Shown here: positions 28,501 through 39,018 of the stretch, piece by piece
How the letters are laid out: each line of letters starts with the position of its first letter
Position numbering within the stretch: the stretch's first letter is position 1
NCBI RefSeq assembly: GCF_021018895.1
Contig: NC_079378.1
Coordinates: 8,595,001 to 8,659,000, forward strand
DNA length: 64,000 nt
Reading direction: 5' to 3'
Source: Seriola aureovittata
Taxonomy: Eukaryota; Chordata; Actinopteri; Carangiformes; Carangidae
The notes under the pieces: model-generated
Databases searched by the model: none
What the model was told of the DNA's origin: nothing
Seen by the model: the letters and a program-made list of their open reading frames with translations, nothing else
Made by a program: the position numbers and the translations under genes

Positions 28501-31436
28501 GGCAGGATGGGTCCATGGATTCGTGCTGTTGAAACCAAATTGTTTTCCTGATAAAGGTTTCATGAGCCAAAATAGGCAGAATATTCAGATATTGAATATA
28601 AATGATACAGAAACGCACAGCTTTTATTCTCACCATAAGTACTCGTCCTGGTGGTTTTGAGGAGCAGGTATATTTCAGGATGAAAGGTGTCATGTTTTTC
28701 AGGCTGCTAAAAAAAAAAAAAAAGGGCAGCTGTGATTCTCACATCTCACACATCTCTCTCTCACGCTCTCTGTCAGTCACCTCAACCCGTTCATGAGCTG
28801 TTGATCAGAATAACCAGCCTTTTTTTACGCCTGTGCTGCTGCTCAATGATTGTAAAATTTATATACTAATCTGATCTAATAGAATTCTTAAGTGGTAATG
28901 TAGATCTAGTTTTAAAGAGTTGCTTAATCAGTGAATTACGCATGTTTTGGCCAGTGTTTTCTTCATGTTTTAATTCTTCTGTTACATGACAGTACTGTAA
29001 TTGGGTGAAAGAGAGGCGACACAGGTAATTGAAAACTCCATTGATCGACCTGTCCTCAGCAGGGGTCAGAGTGCAGGGTCAGGGGAAACAAACACCGGCC
29101 TACTAAGTGGCGTGTAGAGGTGGATTGCTCTACCCTGGGATACTTGTGTAGTTTTGTATCACTGTAGTCTAGGTCTTATTTTGTTATTATCTATTTCCTC
29201 AACTAATTTTCCTAGATTGACATTTGACGAGAACAGTTTCTAAAGTTGACAACACAGCGAGGTGCAGACGTGTGGTGTCCTTGACGAACCCTCAGACAAC
29301 AGGCATGAACGTTTGTTTAGTCATATACACAGATACTAGATATTCAAAACACAACATGTCATATGGCTGCACTTCCTTCTTGTCTTTGAGGTGACTGTTA
29401 AAGACGGTGAATCTCTTTTAAATTTGCAAATAACAATGATTTCTGTTTTATCTGTTTCTTGATTAATCAATAATTGTTTGGTATGTAAAATGTGAGAATT
29501 TGGTGAAAAAATTCAGGCTCACGATTTCCTCAAGTTTAAGTTGAAATATTCAAATAGTTTGACTGATACAGAAGATAGGAAGTTTACATTCATAGAAGAC
29601 AAAGAAACGTGGATATTTGTTGAATTTTTGATTAAGAAAAAGACTTAAACGATTATATGATAGCCAGAATCGTTGCTGATTATATTTCTGTGGATTGATT
29701 AATTGATTAACGGACCAAATATTTGAGCTCTAGTCTCTTCTGAATTGGATCGCTCCATGTCTGATTATTGGCTGCAGTGGGACACGGGTAAAGAGAAGCT
29801 CTTTATTTCTCAGGGTCTCACACTGAAACCTGATGTTTACCATTGATCTTTTAAAAGGCTGAAGATTTTTGTGCCACTAAAATATACTGTAACCCGAATC
29901 AGGTATTTACACCAACCGGAAATATCCTAAATGTAGCTTTGTGTCATACCACGTACACTGGCCAGTTAACCTCAAGCAGTCTAAAGATCATACCACCTAA
30001 ATAAGTCCATATTTTTTTAAGAACCACTAACACAAAAAAGACTTTTATCAGTGTGTTAAAATTTAAATGTGAGACAGATTTGAGTTTTCATCTGAAGCAA
30101 ACAAACCTTTCAGGGTCAAGTAAAGCTTACGGACTTCCTTCAGTAGATATTTAATTTGCGTTGTCCCACTTATTTGTTCGTGATTCAGGCAGAGCACCTC
30201 CAGCAGCTCAGGGGATTTAGTCCCTTCTGCTACACCCAGACCTGGCGTGTATTTGAAAGAATGAGGCCACATTCTGAGAGAATTAGCGCCCTTATGTTGA
30301 TTAGTTATGCAAGAACTGGCGCAATATTAGTCACAAATATATTTTTGCCTCCGCAGAAATGTGAAATAACACAAAACTTGGCATGTTGTGATCATGATTC
30401 ATGTGTGTACACACTTACACATACATTCATTTATTTGAGATGGACAGGTTGAAAGTATGGAAGATTTAAAATGCCTATTGTCTGTGTCATAATTAAATGA
30501 AAAACATACGTTAAAAGGGCAGTTTTTTTATCTTGTTGTCTTTAACAGCTAAAGGAATTGTTTTTAATGTTTTAATTGATTTTGATTAACACGTGTTTCA
30601 TTTAATTATGACACAGTATTGTGTTTCAGTTTATTCCATTGTTTTGATTTGTCTTAATTTAAGCGTTTCAAATCCTCCAAAGCTTTATCACTCGTCAGTC
30701 GCAAATTTAAGTTTTGTTTTGGAGTTCTTCCATATAAAGCTTTTAGTATTATGGTGGAACACACATAAACTGAACATGTGTTTGCCTCTGTGTGCAGGGT
30801 TGAGCGTTCGACAGACCAGGTGATGAAGCCGGTGAACACAGACGCCCTCTCCAAGTGGGTGGGGCACATTCCCTCCGACGTGATGAGCGACATGGCTGAA
30901 ATCGCCCCCATGCTGGCTCGTCTGGGCTACGACCCTCACGCCAACCCCCCCAACTACACCAGACCCGAGCCCATGGCGTCCCCGTTCAGCTACTCACAGG
31001 TGAGGTTGGAAAAATCTTAAAAAGGAGAAAGTAGATTTAAACTGAAAAACAGAAAATCATCACATCTGAGAAGCTGCCATTTTTCTTGATTAATGAAAAT
31101 TAACAAACTCCTAAATTTTTAGAGTGTGCTCTTTCTATATTGGTGTAAATCTATTCAAATTAAACCTGAGACTTGACACTTTCATGTGAATGTGCTGGAG
31201 CATGGAGCCCGAAGTACAAAAAGTACTGTCCAACTAACTGTCCAAATCCTTAGAGTTTGGACTGTATCTTACCTTTTATAATTGTCAGGATGAAACAAAG
31301 CACTGCAGTTGGAGGTTGCAGCACTGACATGTGATTCATGATCATAAATCCTCTAGATATTTCCAGTCATCAGTGAAAATTTCACCGTCTCTTTCCTCAG
31401 AGTCTGAAAACAGCAGAAACTCCACACCCCAGTTAA
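25557..31436 (+). CDS. tpst1: Protein-tyrosine sulfotransferase 1
   Basis: Type II trans-Golgi enzyme that moves sulfate from PAPS to tyrosines of secreted and membrane proteins. Coding exons 25557-25964, 26992-27150, 27311-27564, 30798-30999 and 31401-31436 join in phase to 352 residues (human 370). Residues 6-25 are a hydrophobic signal anchor. The PAPS 5'-phosphosulfate loop is PRSGTTLMR (about residues 70-78). [11 protein letters not shown] carries the catalytic acidic residues, [11 protein letters not shown] and [13 protein letters not shown] follow, and LSKWVGHIP and [10 protein letters not shown] close the domain. NQS at 48-50 is a possible glycosylation site. The tail [11 protein letters not shown] is unlike the human VYKGEFQLPDF tail, so the last exon is the least certain part. 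Neighbours asl and crcp match the human TPST1 neighbourhood, which favours TPST1 over TPST2. The 5' UTR exon starts at 25245. Confidence 0.92.
26290..26916 (+). mobile_element. Degenerate Tc1/mariner element in tpst1 intron
   Basis: A frame near 26493-26640 encodes [20 protein letters not shown], the core of Tc1 transposases, and the preceding 26300-26480 resembles the N-terminal transposase coding region with many lesions. The 3' part has the typical CACTTACTTTTTCCACCAGC and GTGTTCAATAAAGACAC text of teleost Tc1 elements, ending near CCACAGTA at 26916, about 75 bp before the next tpst1 exon. Stops and gaps show that it is dead. Confidence 0.8.
28020..28265. repeat. Possible interspersed repeat (TTTCCATCCA type)
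   Basis: AGGTTTCCATCCAAAAGTAG and a second TTTTCCATCCACCACTGTT block look like a fish interspersed repeat I have met before. The identification rests on memory only. Confidence 0.3.
28325..28565 (-). mobile_element. Tc1-like transposase remnant, minus strand
   Basis: The minus-strand frame reads [20 protein letters not shown], then [20 protein letters not shown], the central catalytic region of a Tc1-like DDE transposase of a different subfamily from the copy at 26290. It is only a fragment, in the large tpst1 intron 27565-30797. Confidence 0.7.
28707..28723 (+). repeat. Poly-A tract
   Basis: An A run in the tpst1 intron. It may be the tail of a retroposed sequence, but no body is recognisable. 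Confidence 0.5.
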
Positions 31437-33110
31437 GCGAAAGAGGGAAATGCTGTAAGCCCGGCTTCGCTGTTCCACAATATGGATGCACTTTAAACAC
31501 AGACCAGCTCAGCAGTAATTACACCTCACAGGAACAATTTTAAAGTGTCCCATGTGTATTTTTGAATTGTTTGTAAAACTTGACTACGGTGTCTGTACAC
31601 GGTGGAGTGTTTAAAATACAGATTCATCAAGTGGTTTGGGGTGTAAATCTCCGCTGTTGCACCATGTGTGGACTACCTGAGGTTTGCTGCTTCTCACTCT
31701 CCAACGTGTCCTCCACGATGAACACAGTATTACACTGCATTTTGACGCATCCTCACACCTTGTACCTGAAATTATCTCAACATGTTTGTAAGTTGTTATG
31801 ACTTCACCACAAATGTGAATGTGTCTCTACACAAATCTCTCACTTACTGAGACTTCAGTCAGTGTCCATGAAGCATAATGACTGTATATTTTTAAAGACG
31901 TATGTTTATTTTCTTAATAAATTATTTTGGTGTTGACCATTCATTCAGGAATTTGAAAGTTGTTTATTTTGAATTGGGGATTTTTAATTGTTGTATATTG
32001 TTGAACATGAATAAAAAGACCTCAATGTCACCTTATAATGTAGGTTATGTATTTTGTTCACCAGTCATTCAGTTACACAATCCAGTCCTATCCTATCCCT
32101 ATATGAAATCATTTAGATTGTGTACCAACCATCATCTGGAATAAAAGTGGAAACTTTTGAAATCTCTACATATTTCCTCTACAAACACTTTGATGCAGTA
32201 CTAAACTTGTACCACTAGAGAGTGGTATTTCTCTGATTTGCGAATTGTATCAGCTGCAGTAAAACTGTCAGACTCTGGTGACACTTCGTATTGTATTAAG
32301 GTGAAAATGAATGATCATTTTCAGTTTTTTTTGTTTGTTGAAGCTTTAGACAAAAGATTAAAATATTAGGTAAAAACTAAAATCGCCTAAATAATGTAAC
32401 ATTAATAAAAAAGTTGCTGCTAAGAAAATCTCACCTCATCTCTTGAGTTGTCACTTTTCTGTAGGGCTGCATCTATGTTCTACAGGCATGGATAATGCAC
32501 ATACTGTGAAAACTAATTATCCTACCTGGGAACAGTACTAATATCTATCTATGGACTGGTTCATGTATTAACCTAAAAGGTTGTTATGATTTTTATATGT
32601 AACACAACTTTCTGTTTGAAAACATGTAGGCTAACCTGCAAGCTAACCATGCTGTAAACAAAAAATATCCCCTGAAATGTGTGGGTTTTTTTTTTCACTC
32701 AGATTTGAACAGTGTGTGGACAGCAGTGCACTCCGACAAATGATATGAAGTATATGAAGCCTTACACAAGCATAAGCCAACAAAATGTTAATGAATCTTT
32801 CATTTGCTAATTTGTGTGAAAGCTGTTTTCATATAATGGAGAGTGCTGCAATACAATACAGTAGAGTACAATACAGAGTGAAGTCAGACTCTGAATCCTT
32901 GGTAATCCATCCATGGTCCTGCTTTACTGAAAAGTGCTGATGACCTAAGTGTCCTTGAGCAAGACACTGCCAGCTCCTGGGGTGTCTTGTTGCAAAGCCA
33001 AGACAGACTTCATAGTATTGTCTCGTTGTTCCTGCGTCATTTTGTTGTTCTGTAAAAACATATGATTCAGTCCCGCGAGCGAGGGCACGTAACGACGTTT
33101 CAGTGACGTA
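31437..33110 (+). other. tpst1 3' UTR and intergenic region
   Basis: Two AATAAA signals (32010-32015 and 32140-32145) probably end tpst1. A short GTGTCCTTGAGCAAGACACT stretch near 32950 resembles the 3' part of tRNA-derived fish SINEs. Nothing else is recognised. Confidence 0.5.
32010..32015 (+). terminator. Candidate polyadenylation signal of tpst1
   Basis: AATAAA about 570 nt after the predicted stop, with a second one at 32140-32145. Confidence 0.45.
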
Positions 33111-33123
33111 GACAGAGATCCAC

Positions 33124-33137
33124 GTTTCCGTAGCAAC
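33124..33137 (+). promoter_or_regulatory. X-box (RFX-type) motif upstream of clint1
   Basis: GTTTCCGTAGCAAC fits the RFX consensus GTHNYYNNRRNAAC at every position. It lies 166 bp before the clint1 ATG in a GC-rich, CpG-containing stretch, and a CRE-like TGACGTA occurs about 20 bp upstream. Confidence 0.5.
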
Positions 33138-33302
33138 TGGGGCCGGTCCGTTAACCGCAGCAGCCGCTTAACTACTGGAGCTCATCAAGGAGCTTGGGGG
33201 GGGGATTGTCGTCGGTAACTGGATACCACCTCTGTCTTGTGGGGTGTAGAGACACGGGGGCGACGCAGTATCGAGGCGGCGAGCCCGCAGTTCCGTGCGG
33301 AG

Positions 33303-36300
33303 ATGCTGAATATGTGGAAAGTCAGAGAGCTGGTGGACAAAGCGTGAGTACGGCGGAGCAGGTGGAGCTGTGGTGCACTGGTTCGGCGGCTGCTAAGCTA
33401 ACCGGCTGGTTGTAACCGAGCAGCATCAGCAACATTGAGCGCCGACAGGAGAGGATACGGGCCGTGACGTCACGGCCCTAGCCCTCAGCTGTTAGCTTTG
33501 ACTAGCTGGCTAGCTGCCAATCTTCAACCTTGTAGTATAAATGGAACTGTGTGTTTTGCAGTGGTATGTTCTGTTGTGCATTTTTAAGCACTGGCTCACA
33601 TTGGACAGGAATAATACGATATAAACTGGGAAATGAAGTTGTTTGCGATTCAGAACGAAAGCTATCCAGTTAGCTAATTCCGCTAGCATTGCTAAGCCCA
33701 GGTCGGCGGTGTTACTGTTCCTGTAAGTGCTGCTGCAGGATCACGCCCTGTCCCACCCTGGTGATGCCGCTGCCTCCACTATTCTTTCATCTAACATTAC
33801 ATCCTGACAAGAAAGCGAAGCATTAATGATTGTAAATTCCGTGAACTAAATAATTGCATGTGTCCTGCCAATTAGCTACCAACCATGTCTCACAGTGTAG
33901 CTACACCGGTCTAACAAGGCCCATGCCCCCATGGTCCCGGACAGATAGACAACAAAGCTTGTTAGCCACGGAACACATCATACTCTAGTAGCTAATCCTG
34001 GTGCTGCAGCCTGCTACATTGTGTTGTTTGTCTGAGCGAGGATGCTTCTTTGTGACATGTGTCTTTGTGTCATTGTTGAAAGTAGTCTATAGACCAATTC
34101 AATAGCTCTATAATAAATCCTACCATCATTAAGGTAGTTTTTGTTGAAATAGTTTCAGAGGGTGTTGATTCAACTGTGTGATTATTTTGGAGGATGAAGT
34201 GTGATGCTGTGGAATTGTATTGTGTTATACTAACAGGTGTTTCTATTATTTTGTCGAACCCATTAAGGTCAGTGAGGGTAGGGTAAATAACACAAATACC
34301 TCTCTACATAATAAAATACAGTCCAACAGCACCACAAACTACAACCTGCAAGTTATCAAAATTGAATCAACACCTTTCTAAAACAATGTCAACATAAACT
34401 GAAATTTTTTTTTGTATGCATGGTTGGTAATTAAAAGTTGGGATATTTCAGCTCCCTATGCGTTGATAACATGCACTTGCTTTTTGATGGTAATCCTGCG
34501 AAAAGGTTAAATGCAAACCGATATGTGCTGTGTGGGTGCTGTATTAACACTCATGCAGCAGTGTACATATTGTATCTGAGCAACACTGAAACCTTGAAAA
34601 AAGTGTAATGGAAAAAACCTTGAAAAAAATGTTATGGAAAATAACTGCATAGTGACAGGCGGGTGTATTTTGTTATGCTTGTGCCACGCCAAAAACATCT
34701 TTGTTTTTTGTTTTTTATGGATATTGATGAAAGGTTACACACATTTTGTCCTGTATGCATTTCAAATGATATACACTCAGTTGCTAGTTTATTTGGTGCA
34801 CCTAGTTAAAATGAATATAGTCTAATCCAACACTCATGCAGTAAATCCTCCCTCAATGAAGGTACTATAATGTTCAGGTTTTAAAGTTTAAAAAGGAAGA
34901 AAGATCCAAGGGACTCTTTTGATGAAACATTAATAAGCCTTTATTCAAATGCTTATTTCATAGGGAAAAAAAAAAAAACATGGGCCAAACATGTTAAAAA
35001 TGAGTCAGACCTTTTCAGGGTGTAATGGTAACACCATTTTTAAGAATTTCACTGTGAAATAACCAAATAAATAAAGTCTTTTAAACTTTTTGTTAGAAAA
35101 ATGCCTTGGATCTTCCTTCTTTTTGAACTTTTGTGTCCCTACCAAAGAGCACCTTCAACATCCCTTGTCTAAACTTCTGAGCGCTGAGGTCTGTTTTTTT
35201 CTGAATGTTTTAGAGGGGAGCTGTATTAGACTGCATTTATTTTAGCTAAGTGTACCTGATAAACTGGCAACTGAGTGTACATGGCCAACAAAGATTTCAA
35301 GAAGAAGTGTTCCTTAAGTCTTGTTCTTAATGTCATCACAACACATTGTTTCTGCCCACATTTGTATTTTTAATCCTATGAACAAAAGCATCGTCAGAAC
35401 AAACGTCACAGTAAAAATGCTCACATGAAAATCAGTGTCATTTTTCATGCTGCTGTTTGTCACAGTTAGAGACGCACCATTCTCCGGCTGGGTCCGCCTT
35501 TTAAATGATCAATCATATCACAAATGTAGTAAGAAGCTAGAAACAAGAAAGTTGCATAATGGAAAGATGAGTGTAAAGACCAAAGAAAGAAAAGAGATAA
35601 GAAGAGGGAATATGAAGAAGTAGCAACAGAGCTGTAGATGGAGTAATAGACACCAGCCCGAATCAGCTGTTGGTTGTGCGTGGCTGGTCATGATGAATAC
35701 ACTCTATTATTGATCTGCCTCAACAGAGCTGGCAGTGGCAGCTTTGCTTCGGCAGATTAAGAGTCATGCTATTATGTAGCCTTCGCTGTCTATCTGTCCG
35801 TCTTATCTGTGGACAATAATGGAGTCTAAGGCATCTCTTATCCTTTAGCTAGGAGGGTGACGGAGCCCAAAGGAGAAAGACACGGAGAGAAAAAGTAGGA
35901 AAGGAAAGCAGCTACATAGGAATAAAGAAGTAACAAGGCTGAAGATTGGGAAAAGTGGGGAGTAGGAGATGAAACAGAAAAAAAACAGCAGTGAAGGAGA
36001 CAGAAAAATGAAAAAAGGCCAGAAGGAAGGAGAGGAATGACAGGCTAGAGGAGAGGTAGATAAAATAGAGTCGTGGGAGAGGTGTGTTTCAATGTGTAGC
36101 GCTTTGGCTGTGTTTTTTGCCAGGACTCTGCAGATAAAGTCATGCCCATCAAAAGATGCAAAACAAACACAGATGCACACACACAGACACAGAAAAAGCA
36201 AACACGGTAGCAGGTGAGCCCACAAAAACATAGAGGAAAGGAAGCCGACGTTGCTTATGGCGTGGTGTGGCTGTGTCTCCCTCGCTTCAGAGAGCTGAGA

Positions 36301-37440
36301 TTCTTCCTGTCATCAGAGAAATATTTATTTTTTAAGCTATTCTCTGTTTTGCAATATATAGTGAGTGTATGTGTGTAGAAGTTAAAGGAGATATGATGAT
36401 GCTCAAGAGATCATTTATCATTGAAGAGTTTCCCTGTATTTGTGTGCATTTTTGTGTTCTACTGTGTAAATATGTCTTTGTTTATTTTTACTTCTGCTTG
36501 ACTTCTGGAAACGTGACAAATAGAGTGTCAAGGGAATCGGTATAGACTATAGATGATAAACAGCAAGGCTGTCTAATTGAAAAGCTGTCAATAATAAGTA
36601 GTGTGTTCACATTAAGTGGACAGAAAGACAAGAAAGGAAAGCCACAGGGTTTCACCTTTTACATGTTTGAAATATTAATGGTACTACTAATATATGAAGA
36701 TATAAGTTTATGAATATATGTTTGTGTCAACAGCACCAATGTGGTGATGAACTACTCAGAGATCGAGTCCAAGGTGAGAGAGGCCACCAATGATGACCCC
36801 TGGGGACCCTCTGGACAACTGATGGGAGAAATAGCCAAGTATGTATAACACACACATAAGCACAGTTACTGTATGTGCACATGAACGCCTGCACGTTATC
36901 ACTAAGGCAGTAGATGGAAACAAATTCACCTCAAATGGCACTCAGTGGAGCACACACGTACAGCTCTACAGCTGTATGAATTGACTCACTGTTATGTCAC
37001 AACCACTATTATTGTGTAATCTTATTCGTTGCATGTTGAACGAAACACTGATGTAAGCATATGCAGTGCCATATTCACTGTTATTTACTATTTATAATAA
37101 GTGCAACTCTGTGTGTAAGGCAGATTCAGCATTTTCTTCCACCAGATCTGGATTTTTATCTGGATCTGCACCAAATTGTGCAGACTAATAAGTGTCAACA
37201 CCATAAATATTTATGATTTTTTACAACAAGATTCATACATTATTTCGTGATAAAGTCACAAAATGTCTAATAGCTGGCCTATTAAAAAATTCCTGGATCC
37301 ACCCCTTAAAACGGGTGTGCACCAAAATCTAAGACACGTGAGAAAAAAATAACCGTTTAATTGAGGAGAAACATGAGGTCTGTAAGAAAGACCAGGCTTA
37401 TTCTCCACAGGCTGACTCTGTATGAGTTTTCCCTGCATAA

Positions 37441-37496
<56 letters not shown>

Positions 37497-38941
37497 CTAC
37501 CTTTATGTATGAGCAGTTCCCAGAGGTGATGAATATGCTGTGGACCAGGATGCTGAAGGACAACAAGAAGAACTGGAGACGAGTCTACAAGGTGTGTGGT
37601 GACACTCCTGTGTTGTGCCTTGTAGCTCAACTCTGTATTATTTTGTCAGGATTTATTAAAGCACAGTCTCAGTGCTTCATTGTACCTGTAGGCAGGCACC
37701 CACAGGGGATCCAGTGTTTACACAGCTGACTGGATTTCCTTTTGTTTTAAATACAACAATATATTTTAATTGCTGTCAAATTGTTTCTCTATGCTTTTTG
37801 CCCTTGTGATTATACATGTGCAGAAGGAGCCGTTTATAAATTTGATTCTCTGCTGTACTGGGCAGATGCTTGGTTCCTTCCTTGTTTGTTCCATTACACA
37901 AACAGATATCTGTGAATCCTGTATTTATATAGTGCAAAGATCAGAGCAGTGCATCTCAACTATCTTCTTGTGTCCTAACTTCAGAATCATAAGAGTGATA
38001 TGCAAAGATTATAAATTATGCAAAAGCCAAGGAAGAGTGAGGTTGGATTTTTTAGAAAGCAATTAGGCTGAGTTTAAGAGAGGATACATGACTCAGGGCT
38101 GGGAAACTGCTGAAGGAAAAAAAATAAATTCACTTGAACGGCTGAATAAAGTAGAACTGACTAAATATTTGTTAGTGACGATTATTTCTCACTGAACAAT
38201 GCTGACAACATCTATTAGTGATTTCTATAACCATCTAATTATGTGTTCACTCCATCTCTTGCTATCTCTCTTTATCTCTGTCTCTCTCTCCCAGGCTTTA
38301 CTGCTGCTGGCATATCTGATCAGGAATGGGTCTGAAAGAGTCGTCACCAGTGCCAGAGAACACATCTATGACCTGCGATCTCTAGAAAACTACCACTTCA
38401 TTGGTGAATTTCTACATGAACATTTGCTACCTACCTTCACCTCTTATTCTTCTTTGATCTCATGAAAATGCAAGGTGCAGCTCTTTCCTCATTGCATATG
38501 CATTAAGGGGAGGAATGCACACTAAAATGTCTGTTCCTCAAAAATAACCTTTAGCATACCTTCCTGGAACGTCCACTAAAGGTTGTAAAAATGTAACCTT
38601 TAAAGGTTATATTAAGTGAAGTGTTAAGTTTTAGCAGAAATGTAGTCACCACGACTGTGATTCATAATGTGTTTGACATTCAGCCAGTGTTCATATGTGT
38701 TATAATGTTGATGAGAAACGCACCACATGCTCCCCTGCAGTGTGTGAAGGCAGTGGTTGTTGATAATGAAAATTGTGTCCCTGCTGACATTTCTTTAAGC
38801 AGCAAGCTCACCTCAGTACTGTTGAAGTAGTAGGCCCCATTGGTTTTGGGGGGAGCTGGGTGGTCCTTGAGTTTTATTTTAATGGTTAAGTGGTCAGTTT
38901 GACTGTTCTAGAGGAAAGGTCAGAGGTAACATAAGTGTTGA

Positions 38942-39018
<77 letters not shown>

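Noticed and set aside
35845..36231. 128-codon minus-strand frame rich in Phe, Leu and Ser
   Set aside because: Produced by the polypurine tract read from the other strand; low complexity.
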